Source: Serpula lacrymans var. lacrymans S7.9 | Taxonomy: Eukaryota; Basidiomycota; Agaricomycetes; Boletales; Serpulaceae | NCBI RefSeq assembly: GCF_000218685.1 | Contig: NW_006763301.1 | Span: 806,001 to 870,000, forward strand | Length of the DNA: 64,000 nucleotides | Reading direction: 5' to 3' | Shown: positions 23,201 to 34,853 of the stretch, piece after piece | Numbering within the stretch: the first letter of the stretch is position 1 | Layout of the letters: every line of letters begins with the position of its first letter | The notes under the pieces: generated by a model | Database searches by the model: none | What the model was told of the DNA's origin: nothing | The model's input: the letters and a program-made list of their open reading frames with translations, nothing else | Made by a program: the position numbers and the translations under genes

Positions 23201-24699
23201 TCTGAGTTCACCTCATCAAGTTTCGGGTGCTGTTCTTAACTGGTCGTTGAGAGAGCCTTATTGGTCTTTGGAAGAAACGCTGCGAGAAGTACCAGGTAGA
23301 AGGATTTACCTCATATGCGCATGCCAAAAAAACTAACATCCCTTTCGTTCAGATATAACGGCCCATGAACTGCAAGATCACATCACCAATCTCCTTTCGG
23401 AGGTGAAGGTCCAAACTTTGCTAGTGGGAAACATGAGTGAAGAAGTGTGTGCTATATCTCTCAACGCCTACAGAACGTATTCTGATATTTCGCAGGATGC
23501 CATTTCTCTGATAAAGATGACTGAGGCGATTTTGGACTCTAGACCGCTTTCTTCTCCGGTGTTTAACAAAGCCCTCATTCCCCTCGAAAGTTCGTCTCCT
23601 CGTATGCGCTGGCTCATAAACTCCGCTTACACTCTTTTTGTTTATTTACAGAGTCGAACTATGTCATCTCCAAGCTGAACCCTAACGTCGACGAACCCAA
23701 CTGCTCTATCACGTACTACATTCACATTGGCAAACGCAATGACCGGCGTTTACGCGTCACTGCGGATATCCTCAGTCAAATACTCTCTGAGCCTGCCTTC
23801 AACATCCTGCGGACGAAAGAACAGCTGGGCTACGTCGTATACTGCAGTGAGCGATTCTTAGCTGGCTCGGCCCATTTCGGTCTGCAAGTGGTCGTCCAGA
23901 GTGAGAAGGAGCCAGAGTTCTTGGAAGAGCGCGTGGAGACGTTCTTTGAGGAGATGAAGGGCGTGATAGAAGAGATGGATCTGGACACGTTCGAGGAGCA
24001 GAAAGCAAGCCTTGGGAAAGCGTGGATGGAGACTGACAAGAGTTTAGACGAAGAGGTCGGCAGATTTTGGGCGCAGATAGAGACCGGACATTTGGATTTC
24101 TGCAGACGTGAGTGAAACTTTGCTACGACTGCCTTCCTTCCAGCTGAACTAAAAAAAACTCTTGATATGAAACATCAGGTGAATATGATACTGCCTTCCT
24201 TAAGAACGTAACGAAAGACGAAGTACTCGATCTGTTCATGCGCCAAGTACATCCATCATCGACCACCCGTTCCAAGCTTTCCGTACATTTGCGCTCTTCG
24301 ATGCAAGAGAGAGTCAGCCCGACCGCTGCTGGGGCTTTCGAAAGCCTGGTCAAGGACGCCAAGCTAGCGGTGAAGAAGATCGCATGGAAGCAAGCATTCG
24401 GCGATGAATTGCCGGTTGTGGCTGAATTCAGGAAGTACTGGGAGAAGGTCTTTACTGAGGCGAACGTTGATTCTGCGGAGTCTACAGCCCTCTTCGAAAA
24501 GCTTCCTGCGCTGGTCGAGCAGTCTCCTGTAGAAAATGACAGCTGGAAGGACTTCAGAAAGAAGGTGGAATATGTCGAAGATTTGAAGAAGTTCAGGTCG
24601 CTCCTTGGCATCTCTGATGAACCCAAATCTGTTGCACAGTGGGATGAGGTTGTCTCGAAGCGATATAATGGTCACTTAGGTGGAAACAATGTCTTGTAA
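20283..24699 (+). CDS. M16A metallopeptidase, insulin-degrading-enzyme / Ste23 type (copy 1)
   Basis: Clam-shaped zinc peptidase that cuts small peptides; the yeast relatives Ste23 and Axl1 can process a-factor. The ATG at 20283 gives a short N-terminus without a clear signal. About residue 115 is the inverted zinc motif HFCEH ([11 protein letters not shown]), then [32 protein letters not shown], and NAVDSEF with the third zinc ligand Glu. Middle domains include [10 protein letters not shown] and the M16 middle segment; the C-terminal half carries [11 protein letters not shown], the Arg/Tyr substrate-holding motif of this family. A Ser/Thr-rich insert follows [13 protein letters not shown]. 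Roughly 1,100 residues over many small introns; the zinc motif is followed by an intron right after LMFM. Full-length, apparently active. Paralogue at 51794-56276. Confidence 0.93.
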
Positions 24700-25021
24700 A
24701 ACTTAAAAACTAACTTACCACGGACACTGGATCGATCGTTACTGTATTGCTGTAAACTAATTCATTGTTTTTTACTACTTGTACGCAGGACAACTCGCGA
24801 TACGGTTGTTTGTGCGCCAGCGAATGTTTTAATTGTGATAGCGTCGGAAATAATCGCACCATAATCGTTTGATAATTATACAATTGGTTTGTGCAATACA
24901 CGATACAGTAGGTAACAAATAAGTACTCGTACAACAGCTTACAACTACGCAATCAATGCAAATGTCCGTCGTCGACTATCCTACAGCCATATTTTGGATA
25001 TTAAGGTTGTCATCCATTCAT
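24700..25021. other. Short convergent intergenic region
   Basis: The peptidase gene (plus) and the DUF3429 gene (minus) end toward each other here. AT-rich, with no open frame of note and no repeat seen; presumably the two 3' ends. Confidence 0.4.
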
Positions 25022-26353
25022 TTACTGTTCCCGACTCTCACCCTCCTCCTGCTTCTTCTCTTTCTTCCTGATTACAACGTATGAGTCTGACTTTTCATCA
25101 CCCGCAACGGCTTCAATGTCTCCACCAATAAAGCCTGCTCGCTCAGGCTGCGACTCTTTCCGGATGGAGCGAATTCTCTCAAGATCGTGTGATAGGAGGC
25201 CATGGCCCGCCACAGGTCCCCAGTATGAAGTTCCTGCGAGAGAACCGATAATGCTGAACAAAGCCAGTCAGGTGACAGGTCAAGTGATATGGGGCGAGCG
25301 CGGCTTACCATGTCCCAACCAGGATGGAAAGATAGAATCTATACTGAGAATACCACTTTGGTGCTACACATTGGATACGAAGATCAGCTCAACATTTGTC
25401 CTGGGCGGAAGACCTATACAGTCACTTACTCCAACCTGCGCTTGTCGCTCTGTTGTCCACGTACCACAGCGCAGTGAAACCAATCCACTGGCATATAAGA
25501 GCTGATGTGGGCTGTAAAGCGATCGTAGACCATGCTACGACAGCGGGAGTCACACCGAGCAAGAGACGTGGGTAGCCTTTGTGACCACCCTGTCCTGCAA
25601 ATTCCATCCCCCAGTGTAATGCACCTGACAGATGAAGGTTTATCAGGAAACAATACGAGGCCTTCAAGTAGGGTGACATACCAAGGAATGAGAGCATGAC
25701 GGCACCATACGTAACTTGGAATGTCAAGGCTTGGTCAAGGATAGTGAGAGCAACACCGGGGTCCATGTTAGTGACCGTGCCCATAGCCGCCAGGCCAGCT
25801 TGGTGAGCAAGATAAACGGTGGTACCCGCAGAAGCCACGTATGGTAAACCACCTAAAATTCACCATTATGACCAAAGCCTTTATACGACGCATATAATCA
25901 CACGAACCTGCGAGACCCATCACGAGGTATGGAGCGGGCACGGAAGTTGCAACAGCACTTGTGATTGCATACTATATCACGTTAATGTTGAATATAAATA
26001 TGACGATAGATTCTCTGCATGGTAATATGGGTACTTACAAAAGACTCCTTTGAAGGTTTCACGCTGTCTAGGGCAAATATACCACCAGCGATGGAACGTG
26101 CCCAATCAGCTGCAGAATTGCCGACTTCTTCTTTGACATTCTGTTTAGCATGTCCAATGGTCTGACTACCTGGACGGCCTGATACTGAGCTTGCTACGAA
26201 GCGCGCGTGGACCGCAGCAAGTGGTATTGGGCGCTTTTGTGTAGGTCGTGTGCTCAATGTTAGTGAGGATAATGGTGGAGAGGGACGACGCAAGGCAAGA
26301 GGGGCGCGACGGAGAGCAGCTGAACGGCCAAGGGGGCCTAGGAGAGAGTTCAT
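25022..26353 (-). CDS. TMEM69-like DUF3429 mitochondrial membrane protein
   Basis: Small multi-pass protein of the DUF3429 (TMEM69) family, whose biochemical role is unknown. The start at 26353 opens an Arg/Ser-rich leader (MNSLLGPLGRSAALRRAPL) typical of mitochondrial import. After a second exon the family core is clear: YGAVMLSFLG, ALHWGMEFAGQGGHKGYPRL, GVTPAVVAWSTIALQPT, ALWYVDNRATSAGW, then KWYSQYRFYLSILVGTCI joined across an intron to IGSLAGTSYWGPVAGHG. Four or more hydrophobic segments are visible. The C-terminus is charged, ending KKEKKQEEGESREQ. I infer an inner mitochondrial membrane location from the leader and family. Complete at both ends. Confidence 0.88.
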
Positions 26354-26827
26354 CGTTGAGGTCGAGGTCGAGGGAGCGTGTTGGATCTAAAATGAACAGA
26401 AGGTCGGTTTGGTTCAACCTGTTATACCGACTCAATATATGACGTCATGTGACATCACACCCTTTAGAGAATACGAACCGGCACCTTTCTGGGAGTGAGT
26501 TTGGTTCACTTCTCCTGCGAAGTCATACGGGCCAAGCCAGAGTCAGCCCTAGTGCCATCGAACCAAGAAACGACCCACCCCTTTGCCCTCGAGTTAACCT
26601 CGTTGGAGTCAGGAAGGCAACAGAAGTTAATCAACAGACGCTCCGCCCGCCGTCATGCGTGGACATAATCAATATAAATAGCATTCTTACAGCACACTTT
26701 GGCCGCCGTAGCCCACAGAACCGGTCCAGAAGAAGAATATGCTGATGAAGCATAGTCTACATTTGCAATCCAGACCACACTAAATGCACCCACGAGACCT
26801 ACTTTGCATTGCCTAAAGCTACAAAAA
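26354..26827. other. Intergenic, between two minus-strand genes
   Basis: Promoter side of the DUF3429 gene and 3' flank of the F-box/WD40 gene. A TGACGTCATGTGACATCA tract at 26439-26456 holds a perfect TGACGTCA (CRE/ATF-type palindrome) about 86 bases upstream of the DUF3429 start. Nothing else recognised. Confidence 0.45.
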
Positions 26828-29533
26828 TTACAACTTGATGAAAGACGTATCAATGCCATGTGAAAAATCCCATATACAGATCCTCTGTGAACAATTTTGG
26901 TCAGCACAACTTCCACGAAAGGACACGGTGATCGCTCAGTACTCACCTGATCCCCCCCGCAGGAAACAATCTACAGGAACAACAAATTCGCATTAGCGTA
27001 TCGTTCGGCCAGCGAGGAAATGCTGACGTCAAGAATTATACCGACGAACCTTCGTGCAGTCAGATCCAATACTGAATATCCTTCCTGTATGCCCTCCAGT
27101 CAAATCAGCCACCAATGCACCCATCTTGCGATCCCACACCTACGATACAGCGAGTTAATTCAAGTCGTATGGTGATTAAAACTAGTAATCCACACGAACC
27201 TTGACAGTTGAATCATAACTTCCACTAACCGCGAACTGGTCTCCTAAAGCAACACTCCGCACAAGATTCGAATGCGACCCCCTGGGTTCGTTTCTATTTC
27301 CTGGGGCAGGCGCGGCCGAAGACACAGAAGGGACGTGACCGCAAGCCTCACAAGGCGTTGTAAGACTGTATTGGCCCGGTTGGTGCTGATTTTGTGCGTT
27401 GGATGGACCACCTAGTATCTGCGGCCATTGACTTGCCTCATCTTCCGGAGGGTCGGATGGAGCAGGGTCATCAAACTTGGGACATGTCGACCAGCCTTTC
27501 GACGTTGCTATATCGAACATGCGAAGGTGGCTGTCGGATGAACCCGATAGCAGGAAAGGCGGCCTGAATTCGATGGAGGCGATTCTATATGAATAGGTAA
27601 GCATCGATACGGATAAGAAGAGCAATATAAAAAAGTGAATAAATATTGTTAAATGAGTGAAACAGAAGTGTAATAACAATAACACGATGAAAGTATGATA
27701 GCGTAACAAGAGCAAGAATATATAATAACTCGAGCTTACCCTCTTGCATGGTGGTCCCCGAAGGTCTTAACCAAAGTCCCCTTATTAGCATCCCATACTC
27801 TCACTGAGCGATCTCCCGATCCAGATACAATGATATCGCCCACAACAGAGACAGTATTCACTGCCGCACGGTGCCCACGAAACACGAACTGCGGAACAAA
27901 CGATGGAAACGCGTATGTTCGAATTGTTCGGTCTGAAGCAATAGTATGAGTGTAATGAGAGAAGGAGCATACTGAAAATCGTACCCTTGGAACACGTAAC
28001 TAGCCTCCCGCCCTCTATCCTCACACAGAGTACACTGTCTTCGTGATCCTGCATGACCCTTACGAGTTTTCCTGCGCAAATGTCCCATACAACAACGCGC
28101 CTATCACTACCTGCACTCACCAGCAAACTAGTCTCCTCAAGACTACCATTTGCGTTTGTGATCTTGCATGATGCCACACAGAGACTGAGCACACTTGACT
28201 CGTGTATGCCTCCAAGTACACGACGAACTAGACCTGTTCGCAAATCCCACTCGCGAACAGTACGATCCTTAGAGCCTGTAAACAGGACTTGATGCGGGGG
28301 GGTCACGTTGGGGTATGTCCAAAGCCACAGGCAGTATATCGCAGTGCTGTGTCCGCCTGCTTCTGCACCCTGCAGGGTCCGCACACGATACAAACCACGA
28401 CGTATCCGAGAATGGAGTAGTGTGTGAGTCTGGTACAGAAGCTTGAAGTCTGGGTCTTTAGTTCCAGCCGATTTCGATTGCGAGAGAGCCGTGATAAACG
28501 AGGGAAGTGCGCGTGGGGTGGATGGGGTGGAGGGTCGAGAGGGAGTTGGTGTGGTCGTTGGAGTCAGATCAGCCAGCATGCCATGCATGGGATATTTTCG
28601 GCATTCATGGACATGAAACCTGAATCCATCTCTATCTCTTGCCCCTCATCTGCACCATGAACTTCCAGCACTTCGCTCACGTCCTCACCGCTCCCTTCGC
28701 CTTCGCCTTCTTCTTCATCTCCCATGCCTTCATCCTCATCCCCCTCCTCACCTCTAACCCTCCCTCTTGACAGGCCATCCTCACGTTTACTGCCACGGAG
28801 TGCAGAGCTAGCATCTGAGCGCCACGCCCATCCACGTTCTTCGCAAAGACTGCGCCAGACAGACGAATCATCAGCAAGGACGCGCCACCGTCTACATACA
28901 AGTGCACAGGTAAGCAGAGAGAATGATGGAAGATAGGAAAAAATCTTGAGGGATAGTTCTGCTGGGAGAGACTGAGACAACAGCATATATGAGTTGGATC
29001 ACAATTACTAGAGGACGATCAACTCACACCGACGAGATCAAAGTGTAGTAATGGAGCAATACGTCTCTGTATTCCAGCAAGTCGTGAGCGTGGCAGAGAT
29101 GCGAGAAGCTTGTATGCAAGCTCTATAGTACGATTTATCGAGGTGTGAGCAAATCCAAGGTCGTCAAAAGCAAGGCGTGCGATATTCATTGTATAGTCAA
29201 CGGAAGCGAACAGATCAGTCAATGCACTGGTGAGCCAAATGAATAACACTATAACTAACCTTCACGTTGTCTTTCGGATGTGCCTTGGAAGTGCCTGTTT
29301 CTTCCGGTATCTAGACTTATACCTTTTCCTTTCCTTGACCTTGGCGCATAGTCATACAAGCAAGGAACGCGACTAGCAAGAAAGCTTGAACTGGCTTCTA
29401 GACCTGCGCTGGTGCCAAAAGTGAAGGGTGTACTGTCCGATATGCCACTGGCACTGCTGAGCTGCCCGAAACCGTGGGCTGAGAGAACTACAATGTCTTG
29501 ATCCGTGAATCCTTCGTCTGTTGGGCTAATCAT
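26828..29533 (-). CDS. F-box / WD40-repeat protein (Cdc4 / Fbw7 type layout)
   Basis: SCF ubiquitin-ligase substrate receptor. Start at about 29533 (MISPTDEGFTDQDIVVL). An upstream exon ends LASLPRSRLAGIQRRIAPLL, which resembles the dimerisation helix that precedes the F-box in Cdc4-type proteins. The F-box follows (LPAELSLKIFSYLPSFSLL, VCRRWRVLADDSSVW), then an acidic linker and WD40 repeats recognisable by TGSKDRTVREWD, SAGSDRRVVVWD, SGSGDRSVRVWD, SGSSDSHLRMFD, SGSYDSTVKVWD and SCGGDQ-RICIWD. The last two small exons were read by hand and end at TAA 26828-26830. The blade between SDSHLRMFD and SLTTPCEACGH carries a disordered insert. Exact orthology (Cdc4, Pof1/Met30 or other) is not decided. 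One exon join near 29228-29262 is unsure. Confidence 0.88.
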
Positions 29534-30476
29534 GTCGAAAGTAAGTCCACAGCGTCGACTACGAGATGGGTGGTATGGTATCGATGTTTGAATAAAAGGC
29601 AAAGTAGGGAAAGTTGACCCTTATACCGTATTTCGTTGCTGTGGCAAGCAGGCTGTCCGTGATGGACAGACTCGGACAATTTAGATAGGGTCTTTTGACC
29701 AACCTCAATTGTGTTTTGGACCACAATGCCACAAGCACTACTTGTTCGAAATACTCTATTTTGGGCACTAAACTAGCCCATATAAGTGTCATCCATCCTT
29801 ACATAAGTCACAATTGCAAGGAACTTGGCAAATAATATTTGACCGCAGCCTGGAATTCATCTTCCGCGGCTATTACGACGCCAATGAGCCCAATGCAAGC
29901 AGTATGCTAACCAGTCATATCAACCTCACGTTTTCTGAAGAACGCTCTGCGTTTAATAAAGGATCCTGATAGCGTGAATTCAGAATTCAGGCAAGGCAAT
30001 GTCTGTATCCTTCGCTACGCTAATCCGGATAAATCGGTCGCCAGACTTGGTGGAATCATCAAAGGCACTACACGTGCTTTAGGTATTGATCTGTATATTA
30101 AACCTTCCATCGAATGAATTGACTGCACATACAGACCGAACACCATGTCAACTACCTCTAATACCACCGTAGTGAAACACAACCGAAAGATAGAAACTTG
30201 GAGAAAAGAAATACAAAATTTTATCTTTACATTACCTAGCCACCACCCTGAAACAAGTCATAGTAACAAGCAACAGTAGCGGCAGCAACGATGAAAAGAC
30301 GCATCGAACACACAGAAAATATGGAGTAACACATCTCACGAGTAACACCAAGAAAGATTCGAGACTGGGTATCTTCATAAATAGTGGAGCCTGAACACGA
30401 CATGATCAACAACCAAAAATGCGGCTGCGCATCAAGAAAGGCTCACCATCCACCCGCTCATCATTCACTGACTGAC
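29534..30476. other. Intergenic, no gene recognised
   Basis: The 5' flank of the F-box/WD40 gene and the 3' flank of the SH3 membrane gene. Only short frames. Nothing repeat-like was found. Confidence 0.4.
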
Positions 30477-31823
30477 TTAGAACATCCTGTCCCCAGCAGG
30501 AGCTAAACTACTCTTACGCTTCGCATTTCTCCAATCACCTACATCCTGGTACTGCGGCGGGTCAATGGGACCTTGAGCCTTGTCCGTGTCTTCCAGACAT
30601 TCCTGTGGGACCATTCCCTGCTCGCCCCTCCCATTGATACAAAGAGCCCAACCATCATCGTATCGCCCAGAAACCGTCACCCTTTCGCCGGTAGAGATCG
30701 ACAATTCATCTGGCAAACTGGGGATGAAAGAGTACTTGACAGTCGTTTCATTGCGGCTGAGAGATGGCATACGTGCCATAGGAGGAGAAGCTGGCTGGGG
30801 TGAGCCACCTGCGGCAGCGCGTGCCATCCCAACAATGGCGGTTGCACCAGGTGTCAACATGGAAGGGATCGGCGTACCAAATGCATTCGGCATGATAGGA
30901 TTATTGTACGATGCCGGAGGGGGTGGCGGGAATGTGGTATAGGAAGCTGGTGAGTGCTGCACCATCTGCGATTGCATGGGAGGTGGCGCAGCAGCAGCAG
31001 TATACACTGATGTCCCATGGATGTCAAAAGGTGACAGTGGAGCCGCGGGAGAGGCAGGAAGTGGCTTCTCATTAAAAGACAAGGAATTATCTCTGTCCCT
31101 TTCGAAGTCGGAGGGGTCAGGGAATATACCTGCACCCCAAGTGTTGCGACGGCGCTGGCGTCTGCGAAGATAGCGTTTGCGGACGATGAACACGGTGATT
31201 GCAAGCACACCAAGCACGACAAGCGCGACGATGCCGCCGATCGCACCGCCCGAGAGGCCCTTCTGGGATGCACCGCTGGTAGCAGCATCGTTAGGGCTAG
31301 CGGTAATGGTAGGACTCGTAGTAGGTACTACGATGACCATTGAGGTCTGGGCCGCTTGGCTGGTACTCGGAGGGGGAGGAGTAGAAGGAGTGACTACAGG
31401 GGTGGATGAAGAGGTGGTGGTGGGGGTGGAGGAGGTGGAAGAAGAGGTAGAGGTAGATGTCGCTGTGGTAGGTTTTGCGGTAGTGCTAGTAGCAAGAACT
31501 GACTTCTCCGATGCGACTGTTGTGGTATTGGAAGTGACCGCGGGTGACGTAGACGAGGACGGTGTTACAGGTTTTACACTTGAAGTCACCGTAGCTTTTG
31601 TCGTTGTCTGAGCTGATGTAGTTGGAAGCGGTATGAGGGGTGGAACAGGCGCTGCCGCGTCGACGTTGTTGTTGGTATTAGCTGCTGAATTCCCAAGTGG
31701 AAATAGATTGGCAGGATCACTGCCAGGGTTTTCCCAAGCCAAGGGATCACTTAGCGAAGCAGCAGGACGTCGTTTGGCGTGACGCGCCCGCTCAGCAGGC
31801 AGGCGTCGCATTTGAGAATGCAT
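30477..31823 (-). CDS. Mucin-like single-pass membrane protein with C-terminal SH3 domain
   Basis: About 448 residues from the ATG at 31823 (MHSQMRRLPAERARHAKRR); the frame is open further upstream, but that part looks like 5' leader. Layout: a short basic N-terminus; a Ser/Thr/Pro-rich stretch of about 100 residues likely to be O-glycosylated; one transmembrane helix at about 191-214 (SGGAIGGIVALVVLGVLA) followed by a basic stop-transfer run (RKRYLRRRQRRR); a Pro/Ala-rich linker; and an SH3 domain at about 360-408 (KYSFIPSLPDELSISTGE, DDGWALC, GEQGMVPQECL). The layout recalls yeast Fus1 and Sho1-like surface proteins, with the SH3 in the cytosol. No typical cleavable signal peptide; probably signal-anchored. 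Role in polarity or wall sensing is inference. Single exon. Confidence 0.85.
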   Translation of the reverse strand: MHSQMRRLPAERARHAKRRPAASLSDPLAWENPGSDPANLFPLGNSAANTNNNVDAAAPVPPLIPLPTTSAQTTTKATVTSSVKPVTPSSSTSPAVTSNTTTVASEKSVLATSTTAKPTTATSTSTSSSTSSTPTTTSSSTPVVTPSTPPPPSTSQAAQTSMVIVVPTTSPTITASPNDAATSGASQKGLSGGAIGGIVALVVLGVLAITVFIVRKRYLRRRQRRRNTWGAGIFPDPSDFERDRDNSLSFNEKPLPASPAAPLSPFDIHGTSVYTAAAAPPPMQSQMVQHSPASYTTFPPPPPASYNNPIMPNAFGTPIPSMLTPGATAIVGMARAAAGGSPQPASPPMARMPSLSRNETTVKYSFIPSLPDELSISTGERVTVSGRYDDGWALCINGRGEQGMVPQECLEDTDKAQGPIDPPQYQDVGDWRNAKRKSSLAPAGDRMF

Positions 31824-32743
31824 GATGAATAACTTATCAGAATAAAAAAAAACGAAAAGCTTGTATGTTTCGACCGTGGAGGTACAGCTGGCTAGCTGAA
31901 TGTGATGTAAAAGAACGTGGGGTATGGGCCTTTTTAACGAGACCCTTGCAGTAATGCTCAGCACGACGAGCAACCCAGAGAGGAGAGACAAAGGTGGATG
32001 GAAAGAAGAGAAAAGAATGTGAGGGAAACCGAGCTACTACTAGACAAGGCACATGCTCACGAAGGCAACGGTCACAACAAATGATGGCTCTAATTAGGTT
32101 CTATCCCACAACCACGTCGTCCCACATAATTATCCGAATAATCAGCATCAACGCATCTCGACAGTGGGCCATCTCCCAAAATCATATTCTACGACATACA
32201 TACTACAACGTATATAGCGAGGACGCTTTGTACCAACGGGTTAACCTAGAAATGAAAGAAATCAGCCCAAAATTACATGTTGTCAGTTGGCTTCTACAGA
32301 AGCTTTCCATAGTTACCACTCAAGCCGTATTAAGTAGAAACAATCATCCCTAGTGGCTGTCTAAGAACGCTTCGATGTACTTATCAACAAAGAGCATGGG
32401 CATTGACTAGTATCATTTCTTCATGATAGATTTACGTCGGCTGTGTTTCTAGCCTTCACATTGAAGCATCTGATTCGAATGATATAGCAATGATGTTCTC
32501 AGTGTAACCTGAATGATCAGGTCCCAGGGGAAATTTCAGATCACGCGAGTAACGGAGTAACCTAGGGACCATAAGTGGACCCGTCATGGCACTAGAAAAT
32601 GTTCACAAATACAATACAGCATGAATACAGACTATCACTCCAACTCGCTTGCCTTATCCAGTTGTTGCCGCTTCCGGGAACTACCACTGTAGAATTATTG
32701 TCATGTCAATGTGAAGCGCAGATCATCATAGCGAGATGAGGAC
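31824..32743. other. Intergenic, no gene recognised
   Basis: Upstream region of the SH3 membrane gene, then the 3' flank of SNW1. Contains a 9-A run (31845-31853). One plus frame (31994-32353) has no recognisable content. Confidence 0.4.
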
Positions 32744-34645
32744 TCACACTTCAGTATCCAGACCTCTCTTCTTCCCTGTCTTGGCTTCATCCAAGAATTT
32801 GTCAAGACCAAAGACATCACCCGTGTCCTTTTCGAACTGCACGGGTCCTTCCCTGACCTCCTGATCTTTCGCACCCTCGAACCCAACTCTGGCCTGGCCC
32901 AGTCCAAACCGATCATTATCCATCGCCTTGCCAATCCCTTCTTCAGTGCCACCTCCAAACGACTCCTCGTTACCCTCCGTAATATTACCTCGTGCCTTAT
33001 AAATTGCTGCGGCTGCACTAGAACCATGGAATAGTGGCCGATCGAACAAATTGTAGCTCTCATCGTCTGCGAACGATCCACTGAGCGATTCTTGGTTGAA
33101 TAACCGTGAGTCAAGCATAGACTCCTTTGACATAGTTGGCTTGGCGAGACCGAGAGCAATCTTTTCCGAGATATCACGATTCTGTTGTCGTGCAAGCTGC
33201 TTCGCGCGTTGTTCTGCACCCATGTTTGACATACGCATCTCTCGCTCACGTTCACGTCGCTTCTCTGCACGCATGTCATCTCGGATCTTGCGAGCCTCCT
33301 CGTCATCACTGCCTCCTGCCTCCTCTTCCTCTTCACTACCGCTCTCGCTGCCGCTACCGTATCCACCTAAGGCCGATGCTACAGCCGCACGAGATTCAGC
33401 CGTAGGTTTGGGTGGAGCAATACCACTTCGCTCTTCGCGGGCACGCTGTGCGAGCATACGGAGATTCTCCTCCTTCGAAGCTTTTTCCTTTTGCGCCAGT
33501 TTCTGTTGCATAAGAGCTCGTTGCCGTACTTCTTCACGAGCATGACGATCTGCTATGAATAAAGCTTCCGAAAACTTAGCAAAGTTATCATTGATATGTA
33601 CCTACAAAGAATATATGTGACACCTGATTAGCAAATGCTAACGGCAAAGATTTAATACTCACATCTTGGAGTCCTCTTCCATCGGCTGCAAGACGCTTAT
33701 CCAAAGGAATAGTGAAACCCTTATTGTTCTTCCAATTCGATATACAAGGAGGTATCATCCACTCTTTCTGTTCAGCGGCGGTTGCTTTCCTTGGTGGACT
33801 ACGAAGAACGGGCGGTGGAGGACTAGGTGGACCTCTAGGAATTTTTTTATGTTTGAATCGTGGTGGTTCGAGTGGATCCTCTACAACTTCTGACATCTTG
33901 ATGATTCGCTGTTTGAGCCCAACTTCGCCATTTTGCTGCCCAGGTGTATATCGTATATATGACGTTTTCCCTTGACCGTCTGGTACATTTTTTGGCTGGG
34001 CTGCCTTAATTTTGCCGTTAACAAGTTTTTCAAGGGCTGCGCGAGTCTTGTCTGCGGTAGCCTGGACCTCGTCTTCGGAAGGACGCTCCATTTCACGAGC
34101 AGACTCGTCAAGATCTTTTCGGTGGGAAAGGGGTACCAAGTCCTTAAACTGCGACTGTATTATCTTCGACGAACGCTGGCCTTGGTGAGCAATGGCATCG
34201 TAGCGGACATTGCCTTCGCCATCCACTTGAAGAGCAAGTGTATTGCCTGCAGCAGTCTATAATATGCGAATAAGTGTTAGATTTGGCACACAGGTTTTCC
34301 TTAGGCACACTCGCCTTCTTCTTGCCCATTTCCAAAGGATATTGAGCAACATGACACTCAGGATAGGCGCCTCCGTCGCCTGACACAATGTAAAAGGGAT
34401 GTAAGAAGAATTATGCATCCTCAGCTCACCAAAATCCTCAGGACCCTTTGGCCTCCATCCCACACGCTGTCCGTAAGGAGGTATTGAGATTCTAGTAACT
34501 AGTGACTGAGAAGGAGTTTGTTGAATCTCTTCCTCGTCGTCGGATACAGGGCCAAAAGTCGGTTGTGGTAGTACACTGAAAAGCAACGGTCAGTTCTTTG
34601 ATAGCGGCTTCATAAACATAAGACATACGCAGCAAGTGCAGCCAT
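32744..34645 (-). CDS. SNW1: SNW/SKIP domain splicing factor (Prp45)
   Basis: Component of the activated spliceosome (NineTeen-related) and transcription co-regulator in the nucleus. The ATG at 34645 gives MAALAA, a first intron of about 51 bases, then VLPQPTFGPVSDDEEE and PPYGQRVGWRPKGPEDFG. The SNW core is nearly textbook: YDAIAHQGQ, SYIRYTPGQQ, RIIKMSEVVEDPLEPPRFK, KKIPRGPPSPPPPVLRSP, EWMIPPCISNWKNNKGFTI, PLDKRLAADGRGLQDV. The C-terminal half is basic and coiled (ERREREMRMS..., ISEKIALGLAKP) and ends GKKRGLDTEV at 32744. No defects seen. It is divergent from TIM54. Confidence 0.95.
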
Positions 34646-34853
34646 GTTAGATAAAAGCTCGAAGTTGACCGGAACGAATTACTCATTGAGCAATGGGTTA
34701 CACCGCTTTGTTTTCGCTTATTTGTAATGTGGCGCAAGTCGTCTGACCCTAACCCTACTGCGCAGGTCAAGTACGGACTCATTCCGAGAATTTTTGGACG
34801 TTTGTAATTTTACAGTTACACTCGGACGCTTGCAAACGCATTGCCAGTTTGGC
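34646..34853. promoter_or_regulatory. Short divergent promoter, SNW1 / TIM54
   Basis: 208 bases lie between the outward start codons at 34645 (minus) and 34854 (plus). No TATA box seen, in keeping with housekeeping genes. Inferred from the start choices. Confidence 0.5.

Noticed and set aside
30573..31611. Plus-strand frames opposite the SH3 membrane gene
   Set aside because: Shadows of the low-complexity coding sequence on the minus strand, with biased composition and no motif.
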